Below the pieces are notes generated by a model. The model worked only from the letters and a program-made list of their open reading frames with translations. It did not search any database and had not been told where the DNA came from. Below, piece after piece: positions 1-11,340 of a DNA stretch of 64,000 bases. The DNA comes from Leucocoprinus leucothites (taxonomy: Eukaryota; Basidiomycota; Agaricomycetes; Agaricales; Agaricaceae), in the NCBI GenBank assembly GCA_013368445.1, contig JAACJO010000004.1, positions 496,001-560,000 on the forward strand, read 5' to 3'. The position numbers were made by a program, and so were the translations under genes. Every line of letters starts with the position of its first letter. Positions within the stretch are counted from its first letter, which is position 1.

Positions 1-468
1 CTGGCGTTTTTACAAGCAGCAACGCTCCCACTTGCCGTGTCCGCAAAACTACCGCAAATAATGCAGAACGCACGCGCTAAATCTACAGGTCAACTCTCTG
101 CTTTTGCTGTAGGCGCACAGGTACTTGGCTGCCTTGCAAGACTGTATACGACTGCAATGGAAGTGGGTGATTGGCTCGTGGCTAGTGCATTCGCGATGGC
201 ACTCGTCTTAAACGGGATCCTTGGAGTACAACTTTGGAGATACTGGGGGAAAGGCGGTATATACGATGCTGAGGACTATGAGCTGGCTGAACAAGGGGGA
301 GAGCGAGGAAGACCGGAGAAAGTATCGGTTTATCTTGGCGGAGGGGTTGGTAAAGTGAATAGTGGAGTGAACGGAAACGGAACAGGGAGCAGCAGGCCAA
401 GAAGTCCCACTGGTCCCACTAGGATCCGGTTGGGAACACCACCACAGCGGATGAGAAAGGTAGACTAG
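1..468 (+). CDS. MPDU1: Mannose-P-dolichol utilization defect 1 (MPDU1)-like PQ-loop protein, C-terminal part
   Basis: The frame is open from base 1 without a start codon, so the gene begins left of the window. About 155 C-terminal residues are visible. They contain a PQ-loop (KLPQIMQNARAKSTGQLSAF) followed by two hydrophobic membrane segments (around CLARLYTTAMEV and FAMALVLNGILGVQLW) and a hydrophilic Gly/Arg-rich tail. MPDU1/Lec35 proteins are ER multi-span membrane proteins needed for use of dolichol-linked mannose and glucose donors in N-glycosylation and GPI-anchor assembly. The order PQ-loop, short loop, two helices, cytosolic tail is as in that family. The last exon is uninterrupted and ends in TAG. 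The tail with its repeated Gly and Pro is not conserved. Confidence 0.8.
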   Translation: MAFLQAATLPLAVSAKLPQIMQNARAKSTGQLSAFAVGAQVLGCLARLYTTAMEVGDWLVASAFAMALVLNGILGVQLWRYWGKGGIYDAEDYELAEQGGERGRPEKVSVYLGGGVGKVNSGVNGNGTGSSRPRSPTGPTRIRLGTPPQRMRKVD

Positions 469-1224
469 GGTATTTTCTGTATAATAATGTGAGTACCTGC
501 TTGTATTCAATATTTATCTATTACCTGCCTGTCATCTTCACTCCGAGAACTGGACAATATTGCTGAATGATGTGGCAGATCTGTGAAACATTGAATCTGG
601 GCCTCAGGCATTAAATTTTAAACACAATCGATTGATCTACGGCAGTACAAGGATTTCAATGAAATTATCCTCACACAGGTCATACTCAAACAATCGACCG
701 GGAACGCACCGTCTTGTGAGGTTACCCCACTCACTTATTCTTGGAGGCTTTTCCCACTATGGCGATGAAGAGTCAACCCAAATCCTATGGTATTGATATC
801 GAAGAGATAATAAGAGGTTTCGGGGTTTCAATACATTTTCAATAGCGAACGAGGAGTTGGGTAAAAGAGCACGAAGTCAGATGGTATCCTTTATGAATAG
901 AGTGTAGCTGCCGGACGTTGGTCATGAACCCATCTGTGTGTGCGACTACAAGTATGCCTGGGGCACCCTTCTTTTGCCACCAAATTGGCCGTGAAGCCAA
1001 AACTGTTTCAGCGTCCCATTAACATATTCAAAAGAGACTACATACTTGTGCTAATATCAAATAAGCAACGTGTGTGAAAATACAAGATCATATAACTAAC
1101 ATTAATGCGATATGGACAGCATGTGGAGACAAGAATAACAAGCTATGCATATATGAACAACAGTCCAAGAACGATAACACCAAGAAAAGGGTCAACTTAG
1201 AATGCAGATGAGAGAGAGTCCATG
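469..1224. other. Intergenic, convergent 3' ends
   Basis: This is the space between two convergent genes. It is AT-rich with no long frame of coding character. It should hold both 3' UTRs and polyadenylation sites. Nothing else was recognised. Confidence 0.5.
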
Positions 1225-2552
1225 CTACACCTTCAAATTCGAAAAAGAAATACGACGAGCAATATTTGATGCCATTCTACTAATCACTTTGTTTGGCGAC
1301 GCAGAGCTGCTCTTTGAGCTGTCGCTTTCGCCCCGAGATCCTGACTCCGAAACATTCGTCAGCGTAATTGGCGATCCGCCTCCTGTCGGATTCACCTTCT
1401 TGCGTAAAGTCGACGTCTCCGAAGCCGTCATGAACCCGCTCAACTTCCTGAAGGAAGACTTTGAACGTAGCTCAGGCTGCGCGGTAGCGTACTTCGATCC
1501 TCTGTCCTTCCGGCTTCGCCTGAAAGGCCAAAACCCCCCTTTGCGCTTATCAGCACCCCGAGAGTCGTTCGGCTGAAACCTCACAGCCGCACTAGAAGGG
1601 GACAAGGCACGATCTTGCGCGTCAAAATCCGCAAGCAGCTCGTGCACATAATCTGGCAGCTCGACTTTGACATTGGCAGGATCAGGGAGTGGAGCTTTAG
1701 GGAGTGGTTGGGTAAGGATGGTCGCTGTGCCAGCTTCATCGTCATTGATCGTGAATCGAGCTTGTTGCTCAATGAGTGAATCCGTCACAACGGGTGTTTG
1801 AACGTGCATGTCAAGGCTCGTGTCGCTGCTCGTATCCGTGGTCGTACTTTGCATTAATATCCGGGGCGAGCGCGTAGCAATCGTCGGCGAAGCAGCGGGT
1901 GCGTCAAGATAGAGGGGCCGGAGGTAGAAGTTGTATAAACGAGAGCGAGAACGGTGATGGAGGGGCGCGACACGTTGGGGGCAACATAAAAAGGTCACGA
2001 GGTTATTGTAAGTCCTGTTTTCTAGGGACAGCACCTGATCCTCATGTCCGTCTAATAGCAGCGAGCTTCCAGCACCAGAAGGCATGGGTGCTAGGGAATC
2101 AATGGTTTGTTGAAGGGCCTTCATATTCTGTGATATTAAATCTTGGTGACGTTGTGCTTTCCACCGTCGAGACAGTAGTGACTGGTATGACGCCGGATCG
2201 AGATTTGCGACTTTAGCGCGGCTAGAGGTCATAGCTGCGAGTTCCTTGGCCTGGAGATGAGAGTCCTCCGCAAAGTGGGCAAGCATTCGTGTCGTTCGTT
2301 CCAGCGTCCGTAACTGAAGCTCGTGAGCCGAAGGTTCATCTTTGCAGCTGAGAAAGGACTGAATTAAGCGAGCTTCAGCCTTTCGGTACCGCTCTTCCCT
2401 AAGCGCAGGGCCTATTATTGCCGTTGAAGCTGGCCTCCTGTAATGTTACTAATGTCAGCCATTCATGTTGAATTAGATCAAGCTTTTTACCTGGCTGTAC
2501 GAGAAGAACGAAAAGATGCCACATTTTCAGTAGCTCTCTGTAGCTCCTCCAT
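1225..2552 (-). CDS. Conserved hypothetical basidiomycete protein, Ser-rich and basic C-terminus
   Basis: Two exons are predicted, 2552-2491 and 2437-1225, giving 424 aa. The intron ends in CATTACAG and both exons share one frame. The start ATG at 2552 opens MEELQRATENVASF. A further exon upstream could not be joined in frame, so 2552 was kept; the 5' UTR may contain an intron around 2567-2603. The N-terminal ~170 residues look alpha-helical (Gln/Leu/Arg-rich, possible coiled coil). The middle is acidic, with LPDYVHELLADFDAQDRAL. The C-terminal 130 residues are low-complexity, Ser/Lys/Arg-rich and probably disordered, including a basic patch FWPFRRSRKDRG. No enzymatic motif or membrane segment is visible. 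I do not recognise a named family. The long intact frame with an in-frame splice supports a real gene. Confidence 0.7.
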
Positions 2553-3050
2553 AAGCTTACTGCTGGCAGTGAAGGTCAAGAAAGAGAGGCCACTACTTAC
2601 CGAGACCGTCAGTGGCACTGGCATTGTTTCCATGACGTCTACACACTGCCAAAATAGCAAGTTGATGTCCGTTTCGATTAAGCTCCGGTTCGTTTTGAGT
2701 CAGAAGGAAGAAAAGACTTTGGTTCGAAGCATCTGGCCTACTGGGTTTCGTATGTTACGATGGAACAAACGAGGTAGCAGAAGGGGAGAGCCAGCGATAA
2801 AATGGATGATTATGTTGGGTTTCAAAATTCAGGCCTCAGGTACCTCAATGGCAATTAGGGGGTTCATATTGACGCGACGGATCACATGACAACCTTTGAA
2901 ATCAAACAAAGAAAAATAAATCGAAACTCTACATATGTACCACAAATTACAATGAGTTCAGAGTCAGCAGCCGCGCTATCGGCTTCGATATACAGGAATG
3001 AAGACAACAAGCATAGCCATGAAATGAGATTGTCAAGCAATTCAAAAAAA
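2553..3050. other. Intergenic, upstream of conserved hypothetical
   Basis: About 500 bases lie between two minus-strand genes. On the minus strand a GTAAGT...CCAG stretch near 2603-2567 looks like a 5' UTR intron of the gene at 1225-2552. No coding potential was recognised. Confidence 0.4.
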
Positions 3051-5353
3051 TCACTGCGTGCTTCCCAGCTGCGGCAGTCCAGCAGCTTTGAGATCAGCGT
3101 TAATTTCGTCAAGGTGGCTCATGAAGTTTGCCCTCAGGTTATCCCACATCATGGGCTCGTGCTCTATTTGATCATCAGCTCCCGTAGAAAGGTGGCATTA
3201 CTAGCAAACCTACCGTGTTTGACGCCACTACGGTTCATGGCGTAGTCGGTGATTGTGAGGGGCATACTGGATTCGAACATAATCACTATGAACCGCGTGA
3301 GACTCAAATGAAGACAACAGGCCCACGCTTAAACTCACTCAGACTACCCTGAGATATCTTCTCTGGGAGTAGTTCCCCGTGTGATGCAGCGTTCCAGACA
3401 TCGTAATCAACTGTTGTCAACTGGTCAGGCTCATGACGGCAAGGGGCAAGGACGCAACACACCTCCGTGAGGACAGAACCCAGTCTCGAAACTAGCACCA
3501 CCTATTGCAATACATTTTGCTTAGCTCTCCGGGAATGATACTATTCAGGTCCAACATACCGGGTAAGAAGCCGTCACTACGGCCAGGATAAGATCCATAA
3601 ATTAAAGCCAAGAATTCAGAAGCAGAGTTGCGGTGGTAATACTTGAGGCACATTAGTTCAAGTTCATAAAGAAGCAATACTATGAAAAAGGTACTGACAG
3701 GTGGGCGGAAAGTGTTGCTAGCGACATCCCACCTCTCGCCAAAGACCAAAAGGTCCGCCAAAGGAATTCCACTCTGCTTTGACTTGGCAGTCAAAATGCA
3801 GAAGATAGAGGGATCGATATGGTCGCGAGAAATACTTCCGACAAAGATGAATTTCTCCATGTCATATTTGTAAGGGACGTAACTGAAACCGAGTTCAGTG
3901 GCGTTATATCTCCATCGTGCCGGATTGAACTTACTTTCCATGCCATGCTACGACATCGAAAGGCGTGTGTTCCTGGTGGCAGGCATGCAGTTGTCCAGCG
4001 ACCCTTGTGCAATACATATATCAGCACTCAAATACAATAAACAACACAGAAAACCTCTCACTTGTAGACAATCTCCCAAGAGCTTTGGTCAATCTCGAAA
4101 CAAGCAATAGGTGTCTCGAAATCTCGCGGATTTGCCAATCCATTTCCACCCAAAGGTCCAAGGTCTGGCAGGCTGAAGTGTGCCCCAAATACCTCTTGAA
4201 TATCTTAAGATATTAGAGTGATGACATGTCAAGACAGAATACATTTCCAGAAAACGAAGTACACCCACATCCTCGTGATGGTCCGTCCGGAAGAATGACC
4301 TAGATTATCAACATCAGCTCGACACGATCACCCAACAACTTTTGGAGCTCTATAGTCATACCTTGAACTTCATTCCTCGTTGAATCACACACAACTCTCC
4401 GGGCCTAACCATCATCCTAAAACGGGGTCTCAGCACCTATCAAATGCAGAAACAGCTCCAATAGCAACCCTCTATCCCCAAACAAACATCTCCGCGAACA
4501 TTCCCAAGAAACACGACAAATAAATGATAACACCGAACAACTCACTTTCCAAATTCCGTTTGGATATCCAAACGGCCTTGTTGAGGAAGAATCAACATGT
4601 CCCCATCACCGTTACAAAACGCCCTCTTGTCCATAGACGTATTGGCGAGATACATATGAATAGCCAATCCCTCACGTAGCGTCGGGTCACCATTCCCAGC
4701 TACGGTCTTCATCCCCTCCACGAAATCGACCTGCTCATTCTCAGGCGGGAGCTTGAACGGATACCAAGCCAACTGAGTCGCGCTGACGTGCACTTTCGGG
4801 TTCAGCGGTAAGAAGCTTGATTCCATCTGATAGAAGGCGGAAGAAATAATCAAGGGCCGTTCCTCCGGGAGATCGAAACATATCAGACACGTACGTCAGG
4901 GTTATCCGGCAGACGATTAAATCCTTGGTGTGCGACGGAAGGCCTGATACGATACATCCAGCTGTATAGAGGTCAGCACCATCGAGGGATAATTGTTCGA
5001 AACTTGCACTTACGCTTGCAAATTTTCGTTGCGGGGTGCAATGAATGGAGAGCCGGTCATCTGAAGTATGACATCATAAGTTAAGGCAAAGATGAATACT
5101 ACCACCACCACTCACCCCTTCGTTGTAAAGACCATACTTATTCTTCTGCGGGTTGTTCTGCCCACGAGGGAGAACATCTGGCCTATAATATAGTTCAAGT
5201 GAGCTCGAGCAGCATCCGTACAGAATACGGTGCATACAAAGCTTCACTCGCGAAGCGGTTGCCAAAGCCGAGCTGATATTGATAGGGGTCTTTGGGATAG
5301 GCTTTCGTAGTGTAGGCTCCTTGAGCAGTGGCACCAGTAGTGGAAGGGGGCAT
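3051..5353 (-). CDS. HGD: Homogentisate 1,2-dioxygenase
   Basis: Fifteen exons give an in-frame 481-aa protein. Plus-strand exon bounds: 5353-5229, 5182-5116, 5060-5014, 4961-4895, 4826-4546, 4416-4362, 4299-4269, 4203-4062, 4003-3935, 3882-3699, 3641-3560, 3501-3463, 3410-3339, 3285-3214, 3163-3051. The enzyme opens the ring of homogentisate to maleylacetoacetate in Phe/Tyr catabolism, using Fe(II). Family blocks read in order: [106 protein letters not shown] with the iron-region His, and [17 protein letters not shown]. The length matches fungal HmgA. The first ATG of MPPSTTGA was chosen; an ATG 12 codons upstream is possible. All fifteen exons keep phase, so the gene looks functional. The next gene upstream is transcribed the same way, about 380 bases away. 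Confidence 0.95.
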
Positions 5354-5736
5354 GTTGAGGCTATTGCAATGGATACTCTTGCTATTCAAGTCGCTCTTAT
5401 ATCCTGTACCTACCCTCGATTACAGGATAAACATTTTCTCCTCGAGGAAAGATTCTCTCGTGGCGGGCGCGATCCATCAGGCTTGTCTTGAAACACATGA
5501 CGAATAGGAGACCAGCGGTGATAACTTTATTCATCCTCGGACTGGCACCAGGACCGTTTTGGCAGAATCTTCGCAGCCTAAGCAGAGAAGGCGGTAGCTG
5601 GACGTAAGATCACATAGAAAACGTTCTATTCCATCGATATTGTACACCAATAACGTATTTCTGTTTGCTGATACTCTTCCTTTCAGTTCTTTTCGTGACA
5701 CACAAATGATCCGTTGAGACGATATGCAGAAGGCAT
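5354..5736. other. Intergenic between HGD and transketolase-like gene
   Basis: This gap holds the HGD promoter and the 3' UTR of the transketolase-like gene. No gene or clear element was recognised. Confidence 0.4.
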
Positions 5737-8407
5737 TCACTGGGAGAGTTGCTTGATCTTTAAAATAATGGCTGTAGGCGGTATCCGATCATCGTGAGTA
5801 ACTAACGGAGCCGTCAAGAAGAAGATACACCTACACTGAGGATCAAGGTTCTGATAGGGAATTTGTTCCCACAAGCCTCCGCATCCTTCCTTAGTAGTTC
5901 CCATATAGCCATACTTGGGGGTAAGCTGACGTTCCAAAAGCCAGGTTCCAAATCTAGAACCGAGCTGTAATGAATAGTCAGAATCCGAATGACAAAGCAT
6001 CAAGTCATCCAACTTACGCCAGTCTTCTGGTTGAACGATTCAACCACCAACACGAATGGTGACGCTCCAACCTTGCGGAGAACCTAGGTGTCGGGTGAGA
6101 TCATGATGAACAAATGCATGTACAATGATCATACCTGTTCATCAACGACATTAAGCGTGGGTTTATTGATCAATCCCACATCCAACCCCTCCTGACGGCA
6201 TCGCAAGACGGCATCATAAGACCTATATAACATCTCACCGAAGGAGACAACGTAGCCAGCGGTACCTTCGAGAATAACCTCATCTTTTCCAGGAACAAAC
6301 TCATAGTCACCCTCGAAATAGCGCGATCCATCCTCCTTCAAGATCCAAGGAACCTTGGACCTCGTCGAAAAGACGAAGCGGATACCGCGTTGGAAAAACA
6401 CCTTCTTGACAACTGCCACCATCTGAGCAGCATCCGCTGGGAAGTACAGGTAAGAGAGCACATCGGAGAGCCCGTTATCCGCAAACATGTTGTTGACACC
6501 TGATGGAATGTAAGGAAAAATGACTGGATGAATGAGAGGAGACCTCACCGAAATGGCATGTGTTATCAGCCTGGGGTGAAAATATCAGATCAATAACAGT
6601 ATAAACGGATAGAAAAGGTTACTGCGCACCATCTGTAATCAAAACAGGGCAAAGTTGTTAAATGATCAGAGCAGGTCAAGAATACATATCATTTCGAGAG
6701 CGCACCTCATCAACTAATAAAAGGTGTGAGTACGTGTTACAACAGATGTACTCCGAACATACCTCCAGCATGGGAGAAATGACTCAAAATATTGCAGTTG
6801 TTCAGTCGAGCCATAGTAACCTCAGAGATAACCATCTCCAAGAAGGCAGAGAACGTCGAAAAGACACCGAATTTATCTGGAGCAAAGCCAAATCCAGCGG
6901 CTGCAGAGAAGTTGCCACGCTCCATGATACCAGATGGAATGAACACCTCGGGATGCTTCTGATGAATGACCTTCAATCCGGTAGAGCCCTCCAGGTCACC
7001 TATCGCTCGTTTATCCAGGGAAGATGTGGAAGCCCAAGCCATATAACTCACTATCGATCACCATGACCTTGCTAGCGGCCTCTTCCTTGCTCAGGCCATC
7101 GAGCACCATATTCACCGCTTCACCGAACACAACACGGTTCGCCCCAACCTCCTTGGAAGTACCGAGATAGAGATAGGGAGAGCCCGCTGCCTTGATCTCG
7201 CTGTAAAGCGCAGAGTAGTCGGGCAAGCCGCGTTTCTTGAAGTACTCGAGCGCAGCCTTGACAGGAATGACGTCGTGTCCATGGGTGCTGCCCTCGATAA
7301 CGGGAATACCAGGGGCCATAACACGCTTGCAGACAACTGGTGGTCAAGTCTGAGCAAATCGCGAGGTAGCCTTAAGAGGATTTGCATACCTGCAGCAGGT
7401 CCTTGGTGAGCGATCACAGTGCATACAGCTCCCCAAAGAGCCTCGATATTCTCGCCATCGACCTGAACAACTTTCAGGCCATGTCCCTCCAGAGTCTGCG
7501 CGACACTATATCCTTTAAGGTACTGAGAGGGATGACCAGCAATTGTGACATCATTGTCGTCGATCAAGAGCTTGACATTCAAGTTCTGGGCTACAGCGAG
7601 ACGCGCTGCCTCAGCGTCATTACCCTCTTGCTGGGATCCATCGGATCCAAGGCAGAACACAGTCTTGTCTTTGTTCGCTAAGGCAACACCATTCACCATG
7701 GGCCTGGGGAACTCGCGTCAAAAGTGGGAGGGTTCTGATTTCATAAATAAACGCACCACATATGGCCCAGGCGGCCCGATGAGAACTTGACACCCGGGGT
7801 CAACCCAAGCTCAGGGTGTCCAGGTAATTTCGAGTTGGCTTCGCGGTAATGCATGAGGTGCTCAACGGGAAGTTCTCCATCGAGAGCGGCAAGGAGATAC
7901 TGTGTCGCAACACGGTGTCCTGATAAAGTATTGTTAGGTTAGGCGGAGAGACAGTATATATGCCACGCGTCCAATGTCGCAAAAATGCGACGAAATGAAG
8001 GAGACGCAAGATTGGACGTGTTACTTACCAGCCTCATCAAAGACGACAGGGAAAAAGTCGTTCGAATTTTGGAACAAGGCGAGGAGGATACAGACCTCGG
8101 GCACAGTGTCGTAGGCACCGCCTGGTCAGGTCGAATCAACAGGGTGCACGGAAAGGACATCGAAAAAGACTCACCAGTGTGTCCACTGACTCCCCTAGCA
8201 GCACCCGTCGCCGTGAACAGAACAATCACATCTCGCAACAATTGGATATTGGCCAATAGTGCAGCCTTCTGATCTTCAGAAAGCTTTGGATTCCGAGGGT
8301 CAAGAGAAAGCCTAAAGTCGGTGTTCAGGCGATCAACACGTTAAACGGCCTAGGCGATATGCTTACTTCTTGAACTGTTTGAGATCGATGGGGAATTGGT
8401 TAGGCAT
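5737..8407 (-). CDS. Transketolase-like thiamine-diphosphate enzyme
   Basis: Fourteen exons sum to 1899 nt (632 aa). Exons: 8407-8367, 8311-8175, 8121-8029, 7919-7757, 7703-7390, 7336-7052, 6999-6763, 6713-6706, 6632-6630, 6570-6549, 6499-6135, 6083-6018, 5964-5835, 5771-5737. The N-terminal half carries the ThDP domain: TGAARGVSGHTGGAYDTVPE, then SSGRLGHMWPMVNGVALA, then the metal/diphosphate motif GSDGSQQEGNDAEAARLA with the later DDNDVTIAGH. The middle carries the Pyr domain with GSTGLKVIHQKHPEVFIPSG, the ERGNFSAAAGFG block and ADNTCHFGVNNMFADNGL. The C-terminal transketolase domain follows (EEVILEGTAGYVVSFGEMLY region). It resembles transketolase or dihydroxyacetone-synthase relatives rather than the canonical pentose-phosphate enzyme, so the substrate is uncertain. 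The 8-nt and 3-nt exons are needed to keep the frame through the conserved ADN motif. Confidence 0.85.
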
Positions 8408-9570
8408 GTTGGTGGTCGGGAAGAAAATAGGCGTATCGATAAGTTATCCTGGTCCATCTATAGGGGTGGAGCTATAAATATTTCTCCGATCCATTCCTTG
8501 GGCCAGCTTTCTGGTGATGGAGCATATGCGGCAAGATGACGCGGTAGCTTGCGTGCGGAAAACCGAGATGTCATCGATTTATCAAGTAATCCGGAATGCA
8601 TTATCCTGGAAACACTATAGATACAGGTAATCTTGCTAAGCGCGATGGGTGCAAAAATGAAACTGAATTCTCGAGACAAGATCAAAGCGAAAGGCTGCAG
8701 AAGAGAGTACATCTGACGGGGAGTAAGTCAGTAAAACGACAGTTACAAGGGCTCAAAATAATCGATGAGAATATCAGAGAACCGGACTCGACAGAGACAC
8801 CCAAAAAGAGCGTTTCAGACGGCACTTCCTAAGTTTTCGGTTTGAAGATCGTCATGTAGGAGGGGAGGGAGGAATGTGGTCGAGATGTGGCAAGGATAGA
8901 ATGAAACTCACGACTAAACCAAATATATAGTCACATCCCCGATGTGCTCAGGCCTCGCCCCTTTCCTGCAATGCCGTCCTAGAGATGTCGAAGAAAAAAT
9001 TTGCATGCACCTCAATTTTGAGCTCATGTTATTTTCAAACTCCGAAACTCCGATATAAAACGCCTTTCCTACTTACTTATATGCTATCGCACCAAACCAT
9101 CAGTGCATCTGCCATCAGTACACGATACATAGGAATAGCTCAAACTTCAAGCTTCGAGGCTAGAGGAACATCCCTCATGCTAACTTCATAATCGCTACTC
9201 GGACCATGGCTATCAGCGAAAGAAGAGATCGCCCGAAATCATCGCTCCGAAGCTACTAAGGGCACCTTATGACCCAGAACTCAATTAATCATTAGAGAAT
9301 CCGTTGACTATCTCGGACACAAACGAACATCCCAAAAAATACAACCCTAAAAAATCGAAAGCGAAAAGAATGAACTATGGCTACAGTGCGACATCAGGTC
9401 AAGCACGAAAAAAAACTACAGGCAGGTCATCATGATAGCAGCATAAATTAAGTGTGACATGGGCAAGTTGGTCCATCAACTAAGCAGTTGGATATGCGTC
9501 CAAAAGGACTCCAGGAGGGGGATGCATCTAGCTCCGGGTATGTTGGATTTTTGGCGTGATAAAGAGACGT
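8408..9570. other. Intergenic, nothing recognised
   Basis: About 1.2 kb lies upstream of the transketolase-like gene. Short frames on both strands show no conserved motif. The left part must hold the promoter of the minus-strand gene. Confidence 0.4.
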
Positions 9571-9837
9571 TTAGATGCAGAATTGCCCACACCCTCTTGC
9601 TTCTTCAACCTCCTATCGAGCTTGTCAGCTCGAACTCTAACAAAATGAAATGAGGGTCGAGACTTACAGATTCACGAGCAGAGACGTCTGTAACAACTTC
9701 GCTCACAGGGACAGGAGAAGCTGCCGCAAGGATAATCACTAGGGGAAGAATGTCAGCGCTCTACTTGGGGTATGCATTGCGAGCCAATCGGACTTACTGG
9801 ATGAGACGATGAAAGTGAAGCACAATTTATAGTTCAT
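9571..9837 (-). CDS. Small secreted peptide precursor, 50 aa, three exons
   Basis: Three exons, 9837-9798, 9738-9668 and 9612-9571, join in frame (40+71+42 nt) with strong GTAAGT donors and CTAG/ATAG acceptors. The first 20 residues form a classic signal peptide: basic N-end, hydrophobic core, small residues before a Ser-Pro (end of core IILAAASP). The mature part is short and acidic with Val/Glu/Ser. It ends EVEEARGCGQFCI, giving two cysteines close to the C-terminus. There is no CaaX box, because the penultimate residue is Cys, so it is not a standard mating pheromone. An Arg just before GCGQFCI could be a processing site, which is inference. A TATA-like TTATAAAG lies about 130 bases upstream. 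I do not recognise the family. Signals for or against expression cannot be seen from DNA alone. Confidence 0.55.
9798..9837 (-). other. Signal-peptide-encoding first exon of the small secreted peptide gene
   Basis: This exon encodes most of the hydrophobic core (MNYKLCFTFIVSS). It ends on the first base of a codon at a GTAAGT donor, which is what ties it to the exon at 9738-9668. Confidence 0.5.
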
Positions 9838-9965
9838 TGCGATGGATAAATGGATGAGAGTGAGCTACGGACAAATGCAATGAAGAGTAGAGCAGAGCAA
9901 GGTAGTAGGAAGCGTTCGCTGCGAGATGACACTCTGAGGGGCCTTGTTTCCCAGAAATCGGCTTA

Positions 9966-9973
9966 CTTTATAA
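9966..9973 (-). promoter_or_regulatory. TATA-like box (TTATAAAG) upstream of the small secreted peptide gene
   Basis: Read on the minus strand the site is TTATAAAG, about 129 bases before the ATG at 9837. Its position and orientation fit a core promoter for that gene. Confidence 0.4.
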
Positions 9974-11340
9974 CCATCGTCTCTTGTGCCCATGCCTTGC
10001 AGGTTCCACTTCAAAGGGACTACCCGAAAGAGTAGTACACCCTTCCCCAAAATCGGCTCTCAGAGGAGTTATCTTAGGGTCGTCATCTTCCAAGAGGAAA
10101 ATGAATTGGCTGCTATCAAGGTTGTCAGCTTCGACTGATGGCTTTCTGCTGTCTCTGTGTTCGCAACCAGCTTCAAAACTCCAATTTACTTGAATACAAT
10201 GCCCGGATTTAGATGAGTTTTCCTTTTTTAGCACAAGAGGTTGTGTGTTTTCCTAAAATAACTTATCCCCATTTGGGGTTTGTCTTGTGTTAATATTTAC
10301 CGTTCGTCGTCAGAGGTCTTCATCCTATACAGCGGCGCACTTGGATAATAACCCCACTTGCACTTCGTTTGTCCGTGTCGTCAGGATTCTCAGATTACCA
10401 TTCGCTCCCGAGTGATTAATTGCATCACATTCAGATACTGAGTAGTGTACACACACAAAGTCTTTTTTAGCCCTGGCCCAGCCAATGGGGGCCAATATTT
10501 TAATTCAGTTGTCCCCTGGTTAGCCCCTGAGGCACAAGTGATCAAGACATGCAAAATGTATCTCCAATGCACTTTCAGTGCCTTGCTGTTACTAAGCCTT
10601 TGCTTTTGCTTGACGAAATTCAGGGGGTTAAGAGGACACTACAGTACGCTACCACGACCACACCGATCGAAAATCAAAGGGAATAGCAAATACAGGAGTC
10701 TTATCCCATCAGCTGATTTTGATGATTCTATCGGTGAGTCCGGTTCCATAGGTCGTTCTTATCTCTCAAGAAGCACTGGGGGCGAAGTTATTCACCGCTC
10801 ATTTCTCCAACTTTCGAAGCAAAAAGTTCCCTTTCCACGAGGACAACATCTTATCCACTGAGCATGTGAACACCAACCTAGATGCTTGAAGCACCGGTGC
10901 TCGTATGGTTTTGGAGCGACGATGCTATGGAGATGATTCTCTAGAAATGGGTTCTCTTCTTCTCTGTTACCTTCTAGCGCCAGCGGCAATCCGTCAGTGG
11001 TGTTCGACGTGTAGTACTGGGATACACGACGAGGAAAAATATCCCGAGACACATTTCTCCTGTCTGAGAGAATGTTTGGCAAACGAGTGACTCAGGAACC
11101 TGTCCAACCGCGCGCTGATGCTCCAGATGGTCCTTGCTTGCGCTTGTGGGCTTCCGTGAATAACGAGTATTGATCCTGATGAGAGTAGTGTTTAGATCAT
11201 AGGCGACTGTGTATCGGCCAGTGCTTTGCTTTTCACATATACCCAAGAAAAAAGTGAAGGTCGTTTCTGAGCCCCCAGCCGACTTAGGCCACAAAGGTGT
11301 GGAATATGCAAACGGTCAAGATTTATTAAACAGATGTGGG
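9974..11340. other. Intergenic, no recognised gene
   Basis: A 138-aa frame (10445-10861, +) and overlapping minus frames are present. None shows a domain, and codon use looks non-coding. Nothing firm was found. Confidence 0.35.

Noticed and set aside
2604..2633. Upstream minus-strand ATG (METMPVPLTVS) as the start of the hypothetical gene at 1225-2552
   Set aside because: Joining it to the next exon at any visible acceptor gives an in-frame stop; the ATG at 2552 works without it.
10445..10861. 138-codon plus-strand frame with one hydrophobic stretch
   Set aside because: Only a single Leu-rich run; no signal-peptide layout at a plausible start and no conserved motif.
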